A stretch of DNA of 64,000 nt from JALZKA01 sp963717635 (GTDB taxonomy: Bacteria > Actinomycetota > Thermoleophilia > Solirubrobacterales > 70-9): the NCBI GenBank assembly GCA_963717635.1, contig OY970347.1:372001-436000 (forward strand), given 5' to 3'. Positions 8,492 to 16,628 of this stretch are shown piece by piece. Both the position numbers and the translations under genes were made by a program. The notes beneath the pieces were generated by a model that did not search any database, was not told where the DNA came from, and saw only the letters and a program-made list of their open reading frames with translations. Within the stretch, counting starts at the first letter, position 1. Each line of letters opens with the position of its first letter.

Positions 8492-10120
8492 ATGGCTCAC
8501 AAGGAGCTGAAGTACGACGCGGAAGCGCGCCAGGCCCTGCAGGCCGGGGTCGACGCGGTCGCGAACGCGGTCAAGGTCACCCTTGGCCCGAAGGGTCGTT
8601 ACGTGGTGCTCGACAAGAAGTTCGGCGCCCCGACGATCACCAACGACGGCGTCACGATTGCTCGTGAGATCGACATCGAGGACGTTTTCGAGAATCAGGG
8701 GGCGCAGCTCGTCCGCGAGGTCGCCACGGCGACCAACGACGTCGCCGGCGACGGCACGACGACCGCGACTCTGCTGGCCCAGTCGATTGTCCGTGCGGGC
8801 CTGAAGAACGTCGCTGCCGGGGCCAACCCGCTGGCGCTCCGTCGCGGCATTGAGACCGCGGTGGATCAGGTCGTCGATCACCTCCGCTCGAAGCAGTCGA
8901 AGGAGATCGCCGGCAAGGAGCAGATCGCCCGCGTCGCCGAGATCTCGGCCGCGGACGAGGAGATCGGCAACGTGATCGCGGACGCGATCGAGAAGGTCGG
9001 CAAGGACGGCGTCGTCAACGTCGAAGAGGGCCAGACGTTCGGCATGGAACTCGAGTTCACCGAGGGCATGCAGTTCGACAAGGGCTACATCTCGCCCTAC
9101 ATGGTCACCGACCAGGAGCGGATGGAAGCGGTCCTGGAGGACCCCTACATCCTGATCGCGAACCAGAAGATCGGCTCGGTTCGGGACATGCTGCCCGTGC
9201 TCGAGCAGGTGATGCAGTCGGGCAAGCCGCTGGTGATCGTCGCCGAGGACGTCGAGGGCGAGAGCCTCGCGACGCTGGTCGTCAACAAGCTCCGCGGCAC
9301 CTTCACGGGCGTTGCGGTCAAGGCCCCCGGTTTCGGCGACCGCCGCAAGCGGATGCTGGAGGACATCGCGATCCTCACCGGCGGTGAGGTGATCACCGAG
9401 GAGATGGGTCTCAAGCTCGAGAACACGCAGGTCTCGCAGCTCGGGCACGCTCGTCGCGTCGTCGTCTCCAAGGACACGACGACGATCATCGACGGCGCCG
9501 GCGAGAAGAAGGAGATCGAGGGCCGGATCAACCAGATCCGATCCGAGATCGACAACACCGACTCCGATTTCGACCGGGAGAAGCTCCAGGAGCGCCTGGC
9601 GAAGCTCGCGGGCGGGGTCGCCGTGGTCAAGGTCGGCGCAGCCACCGAGACCGAGATGAAGGAAAAGAAGCACCGCGTCGAGGATGCCCTGCAGGCAACT
9701 CGCGCGGCGCTCGAGGAGGGCGTGGTCCCGGGCGGCGGCGTTGCGCTGCTGAATGCCCAGGAGGCGATCGACTCGAAGGCCCTGGATGCCGACGAGGCCA
9801 CCGGCGCCGAGATCATCCGCAAGGTGCTCGAGGAGCCGATCCGTCAGATCTCGGAGAACTCCGGGCTCGAGGGCTCGGTCGTGGTCGAGAAGATCCGCGG
9901 CCTCAAGGTCGGCGAGGGTCTGAACGCAGCCACCGGCGAGTACGGTGACCTGGTCAAGGACGGGGTAATCGATCCGACGATGGTCACGCGCTCGGCGCTG
10001 CAGAACGCCGCGTCGATCGCGAAGAACATCCTCACGACAGAGTGCATCGTCGCGGAGATGCCCGAGAAGGAAGGCGCACCGATGGGTGGCGGCATGCCTG
10101 ACATGGGCGGCATGATGTAA
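8492..10120 (+). CDS. groEL: chaperonin GroEL
   Basis: The 60-kDa chaperonin subunit, 542 residues. ATP-binding motifs VTLGPKGRYVVLDK and NDVAGDGTTTATLLAQ are intact, including the catalytic Asp of GDGTTT. The signature AALEEGVVPGGGVALL and the Gly/Met-rich tail ending GGMPDMGGMM are present. The GGM tail is the general folding type rather than the His-rich tail of many actinobacterial GroEL1 copies, so this is probably the main GroEL. AAGGAAC serves as ribosome site. Confidence 0.98.
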   Translation: MAHKELKYDAEARQALQAGVDAVANAVKVTLGPKGRYVVLDKKFGAPTITNDGVTIAREIDIEDVFENQGAQLVREVATATNDVAGDGTTTATLLAQSIVRAGLKNVAAGANPLALRRGIETAVDQVVDHLRSKQSKEIAGKEQIARVAEISAADEEIGNVIADAIEKVGKDGVVNVEEGQTFGMELEFTEGMQFDKGYISPYMVTDQERMEAVLEDPYILIANQKIGSVRDMLPVLEQVMQSGKPLVIVAEDVEGESLATLVVNKLRGTFTGVAVKAPGFGDRRKRMLEDIAILTGGEVITEEMGLKLENTQVSQLGHARRVVVSKDTTTIIDGAGEKKEIEGRINQIRSEIDNTDSDFDREKLQERLAKLAGGVAVVKVGAATETEMKEKKHRVEDALQATRAALEEGVVPGGGVALLNAQEAIDSKALDADEATGAEIIRKVLEEPIRQISENSGLEGSVVVEKIRGLKVGEGLNAATGEYGDLVKDGVIDPTMVTRSALQNAASIAKNILTTECIVAEMPEKEGAPMGGGMPDMGGMM

Positions 10121-10201
10121 TCGACAGGTACTCTTGCGTCCGCGTTGTTCAACGCGACGCAACCGAGGCGTAGCGGTCATCCCCCCGGCCGCGCGTCTCA
10201 T

Positions 10202-10241
10202 CGAGAGGCCCGGATTTCCTGCCAAGGAACCGGGCCTCTCG
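10202..10241. terminator. hairpin between convergent groEL and PP-loop genes
   Basis: A perfect 12-base-pair stem (CGAGAGGCCCGG with CCGGGCCTCTCG) surrounds an inner TTCCT/AGGAA stem. There is no T-run on either side. Lying between two converging genes, it probably terminates both directions, as GC-rich hairpins often do in actinobacteria. Confidence 0.75.
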
Positions 10242-10274
10242 ACTGTCCGGATCCGGTGTCGGGAAGGCCGGCGG

Positions 10275-11372
10275 TCAGACTGGCGGGCGTCCCGGCGAGC
10301 GTTGGAGCAGGCGCTTCACCGCTGCCGCTACGTCGGGCTCGGGGCCCCGGGCGAGCAGGTCCTCCCACATCGGGAAGGTCCCGATCGGGGCGTCGCGAAC
10401 GGCGTCCAAGAGCTCGACGAACGGCCGATCGGAGGGAAACGCAGGAATCCGCCCGGGCCCGGGCAGGATGTCGATCGTCACCATCGTGCGGACGCACTTC
10501 TGACACTCGCAACAGTTGCCGGTGGCCGACCGGTTCGCGTAGCAGACCCGCAGGTGATCATGGACGAGCGGATCGGAGACGATCGCTGCCAGCTTGTCGT
10601 TGCGCCGCACCTCGGTCCCGACGTGGCGCACGTCCAGCTGCGAGGACGAAAAGCATGGGTCGGTGTCCCAGTGCGACCCCCACGGGACATCCTCGAAGTA
10701 CGTCGCAGAAATCAGGAGCTCGCCGATCTCGCGTCCGCAGGCGTGGCCGACGGCCGCCAGGGCGCCGCCGTGAGTCCGCGGCCAGTTGACCGGGCGCCAC
10801 TTCGCGAACTTCCCGTTGCTGCCCTTGCGCAGGTTGGTGCGGACCACGATCGCCTTGGCACCGGTCCGCTCGGCGACCTCGCGGACCGAGCGCTCGGCAG
10901 CGTCCATCCGGATCTCGTCGTCGAGGGCGATGTCGAAGCCCTGCACGAGGATCAGGTGGGTGATCGGCCGCTCGGATCTGAGCAGCGTGTGGAACGAGTC
11001 GACCCCGAGGCTGAAGCAAAGCCCGGTTCCCGCAGCCCGGCGCGGCCTGATTCGCAGTGGGGATCGTGGGGCGACCAGCACGCGGGAGAGGTCGGGCTCG
11101 GTCTCCCACCAGCGTGCCCAGACCGGCAGCGCGCCGGCGATGCTCCGCCGCCAGGCCCGGTCAGGCGCCTGGTCGAGCTTGAGGCGCACGCCCTGTTGGA
11201 TCGCGATCGGCAACAGCGCCGATGCGAACACCTCGGGCCTGCACCGGAGCTCGATGTCCGGGCTCTCGAAGAACAGCCGCCCGCCGTTCACGTTTGCGCT
11301 GACGCGTGATGCATCCCCGCGGACGCCGGAGCGCAGGTCGGTGACCTCGATGTCCTTTGGCTTCCGCGGCAC
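10275..11372 (-). CDS. PP-loop ATPase-like protein with Cys cluster, function unknown
   Basis: A 365-residue protein. The motif GLCFSLGVDSFHTLL is a variant of the SGGxDS pyrophosphate loop found in N-type ATP pyrophosphatases (QueC, asparagine synthetase and tRNA-thiolation families). Near the C-terminus, CYANRSATGNCCECQKCVRT gives five cysteines, four of them closely spaced, resembling the zinc site of QueC-like enzymes. The N-terminal 130 residues match nothing I recognise. This points to adenylation or a sulfur/nitrogen transfer reaction with an unknown substrate. It is alone on its strand, 26 bases from the next gene, with no queuosine or thiolation genes nearby. Confidence 0.6.
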   Translation of the reverse strand: MPRKPKDIEVTDLRSGVRGDASRVSANVNGGRLFFESPDIELRCRPEVFASALLPIAIQQGVRLKLDQAPDRAWRRSIAGALPVWARWWETEPDLSRVLVAPRSPLRIRPRRAAGTGLCFSLGVDSFHTLLRSERPITHLILVQGFDIALDDEIRMDAAERSVREVAERTGAKAIVVRTNLRKGSNGKFAKWRPVNWPRTHGGALAAVGHACGREIGELLISATYFEDVPWGSHWDTDPCFSSSQLDVRHVGTEVRRNDKLAAIVSDPLVHDHLRVCYANRSATGNCCECQKCVRTMVTIDILPGPGRIPAFPSDRPFVELLDAVRDAPIGTFPMWEDLLARGPEPDVAAAVKRLLQRSPGRPPV

Positions 11373-11398
11373 GAGCCGTCAAACGTAGCGGCGAGCGG

Positions 11399-12277
11399 TC
11401 AGCCCAGGACGTCGCCCATCCGCCGCGGCTCGACCCCCAGTTCGCGGACGTCCGCGTCCCCCCGTGCGCTGAGCATCGGCACCTCCATCAGCTCGGCTTC
11501 CTCCCACGTCGCGAACGCGGCGTCACCCATCACCCGGCGCACTCCCTGGAGCCCGAGCCGCACCACGTTCAACGGCACCGAAACGACGGGGCGCTTGCGC
11601 CCCACCGATCGCGCGATCAGTTCGCCCATCTGCTCGTAGGTGAGCGTCTCCGGTCCCGCCAGCTCGTAGCGCTCGCCCTCCCCGTCGCGCGCCAGGTCCG
11701 CGATCACGCACCGGGCGACGTCGTGCGCCCAGATCGGCTGGAAGGAGGCGTCGCCCGAGCCCGAGATGGGCAGGACCGGGAGCAGCGCCAGGCGCCGCAT
11801 CAGCGTCACCCATGGATCGTCGCGGTCGTACACGATCGATGGGGCGAAGACGGTGGTCCGCAGCGGCGAGTCGGCCACCGCCCGCTCCGCCAGCGCCTTC
11901 GCCCGGAAGAAACGAGTGCGCTGGAAGGCGCTCGTGCCAAGTGCCGAGAAGAACACGAAGCGCTCGACTCCGGCCTCCTCGGCGGCGTCGAGCAGCCGAG
12001 CGGTGGCAAGGCCGTTCAACTCTTCGACCCTCGCAGCCGGCTGGTCGCGGATCGCCGCCGCCAAATGGATCACGGTGTGCACGCCCCTGAGGGCGTGGCG
12101 ACGGATCTTCGGGTCGCCCATCTCGGCCAGATCGCCAAGCGTGATACGCACGTCGACTCGGTGTCTGCCAAGGCCGCGCGGATCGCGGACCAGCGCGCGC
12201 AGCTCCTCGCCGGTTTCGATCAGTTGCGGGAGCAGGGCCTTGCCGACCGTCCCGGTGGCTCCGGTGAGCAGGATCAC
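11399..12277 (-). CDS. NAD(P)-binding, NmrA/NDUFA9-like epimerase-fold protein
   Basis: An atypical short-chain dehydrogenase. The Rossmann motif VILLTGATGTVGKALLPQL sits at the very N-terminus, so I take the GTG at 12277 (292 residues) rather than an upstream frame that would add 25 unconserved residues. RALVRDP follows as the cofactor-selecting loop, and the body (GVHTVIHLAAAI, ERFVFFSALGTS, TTVFAPSIVYDRDD, AHDVARCVIADL) is typical of NmrA/complex-I-39-kDa-like proteins that often sense NAD(P) or modify quinones. It is divergent from the ferredoxin gene. Confidence 0.85.
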   Translation of the reverse strand: MILLTGATGTVGKALLPQLIETGEELRALVRDPRGLGRHRVDVRITLGDLAEMGDPKIRRHALRGVHTVIHLAAAIRDQPAARVEELNGLATARLLDAAEEAGVERFVFFSALGTSAFQRTRFFRAKALAERAVADSPLRTTVFAPSIVYDRDDPWVTLMRRLALLPVLPISGSGDASFQPIWAHDVARCVIADLARDGEGERYELAGPETLTYEQMGELIARSVGRKRPVVSVPLNVVRLGLQGVRRVMGDAAFATWEEAELMEVPMLSARGDADVRELGVEPRRMGDVLG

Positions 12278-12377
12278 GGCCCGGAGGGTATCTCCGTAGA
12301 ATGTCCGGCTCGGCCGCCGGGGCGTAACTCTGGCGGCTTGCGACAAGAGCAAACGAGCGAAGGAACCCCGGAAAACA

Positions 12378-12638
12378 GTGGCCTACGTAATCGCTGAGCC
12401 CTGCATTGGCCAAAAGGACAACTCGTGCGTCGAGGTCTGTCCTGTCGACTGCATCCATCCGACGCCCGACGAGCCCGACTACGACGGGGTCGAGCAGCTC
12501 TACATCGACCCCGACGAGTGCATCGACTGCGACGCCTGCGTCGAGGCGTGCCCCGTCGACGCCTGCTTCGCCGAGGACCAGCTTCCGGACGAGTGGGCGA
12601 AGTACACGGCGATCAACGCCGAGTACTTCTCCTCGTAG
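12378..12638 (+). CDS. fdxA: 7Fe-type ferredoxin FdxA
   Basis: An 86-residue electron carrier. Cys9, Cys17 and Cys58 match the 3Fe-4S ligands and Cys21, Cys48, Cys51 and Cys54 the 4Fe-4S ligands of seven-iron ferredoxins. Cys25 is an additional cysteine in CPVDC. The acidic surface (DEPDYDG, DPDEC) is normal. The start is GTG. It is monocistronic, with a 98-base gap to the converging mrp gene. In actinobacteria this ferredoxin commonly serves oxidoreductases such as cytochromes P450 and 2-oxoacid enzymes. Confidence 0.95.
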   Translation: MAYVIAEPCIGQKDNSCVEVCPVDCIHPTPDEPDYDGVEQLYIDPDECIDCDACVEACPVDACFAEDQLPDEWAKYTAINAEYFSS

Positions 12639-12736
12639 CCCCATATCCGGCCATGCGCTTCTACCGCGGTCTGTGGCGTTCTTCTGGGACCACGAGAAGC
12701 CCTGGAGGCCGCCGGGATGCAGCAGTAGGCGAGCGC

Positions 12737-13891
12737 TCAGCTCTGAACGACGTTGAGCTCGGTGCCACTGATCGGCGCCGCAGCCGACATCGCCGGCGGC
12801 TCGGACTGAAGGACGGCGAGTTCCTGCGGGGTCGCGGCGACGATCCCGCGTGCGGCCTGGGCGATCGCGATCGCGGCGGGCTCGTTCGGCTGCTCGAGCA
12901 CCAGCGGCGTGCCCGCGTCGGCGTGCGCCCGCAGCTCCTCTGACAGCGGCACCTGGCCCAGCAGCGGCACGTCAAGCTCGTCAGCGAGGAGCTGGCCGCC
13001 GCCCTCGCCGAAGATCGCGTGGCGCTGGCCGTCCGGGGTGGTAAATCCGGACATGTTCTCGATCACCCCGAGCAGCTCGAGGTCGACCTTGGCGGCCATC
13101 TCGGCCGCGCGGCTCGCAACCGACTGCGCCGCGGGCTGCGGCGTGGTGACGATCGCGATCTTCGCCTGGGGCAGGAGCGTCGCCAGCGTCATCGAGACGT
13201 CGCCGGTGCCGGGCGGCAGGTCGAGCAGCAGGTACTCGAGCTCGCCCCAGTCCACGTCCTCGAGGAACTGCTGGATCGCCTTGTGCAGCATCGGCCCGCG
13301 CCAGACGACCGCCGCGTTCTCCTCGACGAAGAAGCCGATCGACATCACCTTGACGCCGGCGGGTCCCTCGATCGGGATGATCTTGCGGTTCTCGTTGACC
13401 TCGGGCCGGCCCTCGACGCCCAGCATGCGCGGAATCGAGTAGCCGTAGACGTCGCAGTCGAGAGCGCCGGCGGCGCGTCCGTCGGCGGCCAGCGCCGCAG
13501 CCAGGTTGGCGGTCAGCGTCGACTTACCGACGCCCCCCTTGCCGGAGGCGACGCAGATCACGTTCTTGACCTGTGCGAGCGCGCCCTCGGGGAGCTTGCC
13601 GCGGCCCAGGGACTTCTGCAGGTTCTGCCGCTCGTCCTCGGAGAGGACGTCGAACTCGACCGCCACGGCGGTCACGCCCTCGAGCTCCGAGACGTTCTTG
13701 GCGACGGCGTCGGAGAAGTGCGAGCGGATCGGGCAGCCGGGCGTCGTCAGCGAGACGATCACGCCGACCCGGCCGTCGTCGGCGATGTCGATCGATCGGA
13801 CCATCCCGAGCTCGACGATGTTGCGCCGTAGCTCGGGGTCGATTACCGCGCGCAGCTTGTCCGTGACCTGGTCTTGGGTCGGAAGAGCCAT
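12737..13891 (-). CDS. mrp: Mrp/ApbC-type iron-sulfur carrier ATPase
   Basis: A 384-residue P-loop NTPase that loads or carries Fe-S clusters. Residues 1-90 form a MIP18/DUF59 domain (IDPELRRNIVELGMV, TTPGCPIRSHF). The deviant Walker A is CVASGKGGVGKSTLTANLA and switch II is LLLDLPPGTGD. The CxxC found at the dimer interface of proteobacterial Mrp is absent (ENMSGFTTPDGQRHAIFG), as is usual in actinobacterial homologues. The tail is Ala/Pro rich. It may act with Fe-S acceptors such as the adjacent ferredoxin, but that link is only positional. Confidence 0.94.
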   Translation of the reverse strand: MALPTQDQVTDKLRAVIDPELRRNIVELGMVRSIDIADDGRVGVIVSLTTPGCPIRSHFSDAVAKNVSELEGVTAVAVEFDVLSEDERQNLQKSLGRGKLPEGALAQVKNVICVASGKGGVGKSTLTANLAAALAADGRAAGALDCDVYGYSIPRMLGVEGRPEVNENRKIIPIEGPAGVKVMSIGFFVEENAAVVWRGPMLHKAIQQFLEDVDWGELEYLLLDLPPGTGDVSMTLATLLPQAKIAIVTTPQPAAQSVASRAAEMAAKVDLELLGVIENMSGFTTPDGQRHAIFGEGGGQLLADELDVPLLGQVPLSEELRAHADAGTPLVLEQPNEPAAIAIAQAARGIVAATPQELAVLQSEPPAMSAAAPISGTELNVVQS

Positions 13892-13926
13892 GTGCGGACC
13901 ATTCTGACAGGGCGGCTCATGGCAAA

Positions 13927-13957
13927 GAGAAGCGGGCCCACATGGGGCCCGCTTCTC
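13927..13957 (-). terminator. strong terminator after the Lys/Arg-rich gene
   Basis: A 13-base-pair perfect stem (GAGAAGCGGGCCC with GGGCCCGCTTCTC) closes a five-base loop. On the minus strand it is followed by TTTGCC, a short T-rich tail. It lies 93 bases beyond the stop of the minus-strand gene at 14051 and also shields the mrp start. Confidence 0.8.
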
Positions 13958-14050
13958 GGAGGAGAGGTTGCTATTTCTGCTCGCGAGGTTTATGAGGCGA
14001 GCAGACTTCTCCGGACCTCGCCTCTCCGCGAGACCCGGGCTAAGCGTTCG

Positions 14051-14530
14051 CTACGAAGCGCTGCCGACGCGCTCCGAAACAGCCGACTGGACGTCCTTGA
14101 CGGCCTTCTCGGCCTTGACGCGGTTGTCCTTGACGACCTTCTCCGCCTTGGTCCGGTTCTGCTTGACCGTCCGCTCGACGCGGTTGCGGCGCTGCTTCAG
14201 CTCGCGCTCGATCCGGTTGCGCGTGCTGCGGACGCGGGTGGTCGCCTTGCGGCGCGCCTGGCCACCGCGACGCTCGAGCTTGTTGAGCTCGCGGGTGACC
14301 TGCGTGCGGAGCTGCTTGAGCTCCTTCTCGCGGCCCTCAGCGGCTGTCCAGGGCTTGACCGTATCGCCGACGTTCTCGGCGACGGTCAGGGCGGCGCCGA
14401 CGGGGACGTCGACGGCACGCTCGGCGGTCTGCCGGACGCGGGCGACGGCGGTGTCGATGTTGCGGTCGTCCGTGACGGTGGTGCCCGTCTGCGTGGGCTT
14501 CTTGGCGGCGGTGGTGGCATTTGTTGCCAT
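14051..14530 (-). CDS. Lys/Arg-rich coiled-coil protein, unknown function
   Basis: A 159-residue soluble protein, start chosen at ATG 14530 because GGGAG lies 12 bases upstream; an in-frame extension to 14632 would overlap the promoter. It begins MATNATTAAKKPTQTG, has a helix around TAVARVRQTAERAVDVPVGA, then from about residue 70 a strongly basic heptad-like region (ELKQLRTQVTRELNKLERRG, IERELKQRRNRVERTVKQ, KAEKVVKDNRVKAEKAVKDV). It has no signal peptide or hydrophobic segment. The composition suggests a nucleoid-associated, heparin-binding-hemagglutinin-like or phasin-like role; none is shown. Its own good promoter and terminator suggest high, independent expression. Confidence 0.7.
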   Translation of the reverse strand: MATNATTAAKKPTQTGTTVTDDRNIDTAVARVRQTAERAVDVPVGAALTVAENVGDTVKPWTAAEGREKELKQLRTQVTRELNKLERRGGQARRKATTRVRSTRNRIERELKQRRNRVERTVKQNRTKAEKVVKDNRVKAEKAVKDVQSAVSERVGSAS

Positions 14531-14573
14531 CTGCTGAATCACTCCCTCGGGGTGGGTGGTCGTAGTTAAGTTC

Positions 14574-14602
14574 CTTATCTCTAAGGATGTTGAGTCTATC
14601 AA
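14574..14602 (-). promoter_or_regulatory. sigma-70-type promoter for the Lys/Arg-rich gene
   Basis: On the minus strand TTGATA (-35) is followed after exactly 17 bases by GATAAG (-10), close to consensus in a genome where such AT-rich boxes are rare. It lies about 44 bases upstream of the chosen ATG. Confidence 0.6.
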
Positions 14603-14689
14603 GTTGACCCGAACATGTGTTTGTAACCGCAAGTCTGCCTCGCGTTACGCCCGCAGGGGTGAAAAACCGGTGTCCGAGGCTGAAAGCGG

Positions 14690-15757
14690 CTAGGCGACGG
14701 GTGCGGAGACGACGCGCTCGACCCAGTCCGCGGGCGCGTCGAGCTCGGCGGTCGACGGGAGCGACGAGGGCTCGTCCCAGACGCGGTTGAGCCCGTCGAT
14801 GCCCGCCTGCGCGACGACGGCGTCGCTCCATGCTTTGCCCAGCTCGTATTGACGGAGCTTCATGCCCATTCCGAGCGCGCGCGCGATGGCGTCGCCAAGC
14901 CCGTTGCGTTGCGCACGCCGCTGATCCATGCGCGCGCGCATTCGGGCCAGCCCGTCGTCGTCTGCGGCCGCCGCGTCCATGACGTGCTCCGCGTAGCCCT
15001 CGATCACCGCCATCGTCGCCTGGAGCTCCTCCAGGATCGCTGCCGGCTCCGGTCCGGTGAGCGCCTGGGCAAGCTCTCCGCGCAGCGCCTCCCGCAAGGT
15101 GCGACGGGGGTCGGTGGTGATCAGGCGCCGGGCGAGCGTGGCCAGGGCCGACAGGTCAACCTCACCGGTTGCGGCCTCGATCAGGCGGCTGACCAGGCCG
15201 GCGACGTGGTCACGCAGCCAGGGCACGGCCGCGAATTGGACGGAGTGGGTCTGCTCGTGAATCGCGACCCACAGGAGGAACCGATCGGGCTCAAGCCGCA
15301 GCTCGCGGGCGGCGTGGGTCAGGTTCTGGCCGACCAGAAGCATCCGGGGCGGGCTCGTCCGCCCGCTCAGCGACACCTGGTACTGGCCGAGCACCCGCCG
15401 CGCGGCGTAGCCGACGACGACCCCGGCCTCCAGCCCGCCCGCTGCGCCGAGCCCGCGGCGCACCAGCCCGGCGAGCGGGCGGGGCAGGGAGATCTCGGCC
15501 GCTGCGCGCTCCTCGAGCGGCGCCGCGAGCGCCCGCAGCTCGGTCAGATTCGACTCGATCCACTCCGACCTCGAGACCGTCTCGGCGACCGGCACGGGAG
15601 CGGACGGCTCAAGGCCGGTGTAGCCGCGGACCCGCTCCAGCGCGATCTCGCAGGTGGTGCGCGTAGCGACCGGATCCAGCCCCGGGCCCTCGTCGCCGCG
15701 GGAGACAGCGCCCGCGAGGCGTTGCCCCAGGCCCCAGTCGACGATCCCCGCGGCCAC
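14690..15757 (-). CDS. zinc-dependent metallopeptidase, F420-associated zincin family
   Basis: A 355-residue protein. LLVGQNLTHAARELRLEP precedes the zincin site AIHEQTHSVQF (HExxH), and the C-terminal half includes FYxP-like helices with further His/Glu candidates. This matches the actinobacterial family named coenzyme F420 biosynthesis associated / DUF2342-like zincin, whose substrates are unknown. The GTG start is one base after the IMPase stop, so the two genes are translationally coupled. The name comes from phylogenetic co-occurrence with F420, and no F420 biosynthesis gene is in the window. Confidence 0.85.
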   Translation of the reverse strand: MAAGIVDWGLGQRLAGAVSRGDEGPGLDPVATRTTCEIALERVRGYTGLEPSAPVPVAETVSRSEWIESNLTELRALAAPLEERAAAEISLPRPLAGLVRRGLGAAGGLEAGVVVGYAARRVLGQYQVSLSGRTSPPRMLLVGQNLTHAARELRLEPDRFLLWVAIHEQTHSVQFAAVPWLRDHVAGLVSRLIEAATGEVDLSALATLARRLITTDPRRTLREALRGELAQALTGPEPAAILEELQATMAVIEGYAEHVMDAAAADDDGLARMRARMDQRRAQRNGLGDAIARALGMGMKLRQYELGKAWSDAVVAQAGIDGLNRVWDEPSSLPSTAELDAPADWVERVVSAPVA

Positions 15758-15758
15758 G

Positions 15759-16589
15759 TCAGGCCTCGGGCGCGAGCGATTGTGCCTCGCGCACCTTCGC
15801 CAGCATCGTCTCGTCGAGCGCGGCCAGGACCGGATAGCGAGCGTCGAGGCCCAGGCTGGCCTGGTCCAGGTCGAAGCCGGCGAATGCCGCCTCGCCGCCC
15901 GCCTCGCGCACGATCAACTGCGCCGCCGCGGCGTCGACCGAACGGCACGCTCGTGCGCTGAGCATGGCATCGAGCCTGCCCGCCGCGACGTAGCAGAGGG
16001 TGATCGCGATCGAGCCGATCACCCGCACCCGGTACGCGCGGCCCGCCAGCGTCGCCACGACCGGCGCGATTCGCTCGGGGTCGGCCGACTCGAGCCCGAC
16101 AACTTCCAATCCATAGCCGGGGCCCTCGGCTCGCAGCTCGCGCCCGTTCAGCTGGGCGCCGGCGTCCCGGGTTGCGACGAACTCCTCGCCGGCGCCGAAG
16201 TCATGCACGAAACCCCACTCGACATCGGCCATGCTGGGCCCGGAGGCAAGCGCCACGCTCAGACAGTGGGACGGGACCGTCCGGCGCATGTTCAGCGACC
16301 CGTCGATCGGGTCGATCACGACCCGCCAGTCCGAGGCGGAGTCGCCGAACGACACCTGACCGCGTTCCTCCGAGATCGCGGAGAAGCTGCTGCCGGCCTG
16401 CGCCTGCAGTTGCTCGAGCTCGGCGAACACGATGTCCTCGCACCGGCGGTCCAGTGCGAGGGCGTTGTCGCCGCCCTCGCCGACCCCCTCGTAGACCGTG
16501 CGCCCGGCGATCGTCGGCTCCGCGTCGAACAGCTCCTGCTGCGCGGCAGCGGCACGCCGCATCGCTCCCAGCCAGTCGAGATTCAGCAT
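15759..16589 (-). CDS. inositol-monophosphatase-family phosphatase
   Basis: A 276-residue Mg2+/Li+-sensitive sugar phosphatase fold. ISEERG is the first metal motif, VIDPIDGSLNM the signature DPxDGT/SxN, and SVDAAAAQLIVREAGG the C-terminal motif with Asp retained. The substrate may be inositol phosphate, fructose-1,6-bisphosphate or another sugar phosphate. It heads a two-gene operon with the zincin and is divergent from the helicase-nuclease, 39 bases away. Confidence 0.88.
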   Translation of the reverse strand: MLNLDWLGAMRRAAAAQQELFDAEPTIAGRTVYEGVGEGGDNALALDRRCEDIVFAELEQLQAQAGSSFSAISEERGQVSFGDSASDWRVVIDPIDGSLNMRRTVPSHCLSVALASGPSMADVEWGFVHDFGAGEEFVATRDAGAQLNGRELRAEGPGYGLEVVGLESADPERIAPVVATLAGRAYRVRVIGSIAITLCYVAAGRLDAMLSARACRSVDAAAAQLIVREAGGEAAFAGFDLDQASLGLDARYPVLAALDETMLAKVREAQSLAPEA

Positions 16590-16628
16590 TGCGATGACTG
16601 TAGTGAGGGCGCGCTAGCGTTGCGGTGG

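Noticed and set aside
8183..10225. 680-codon minus-strand frame opposite groES-groEL
   Set aside because: Product is low complexity (Leu/Asp/Arg runs) and mirrors the biased codons of groEL; both sense genes are unambiguous.
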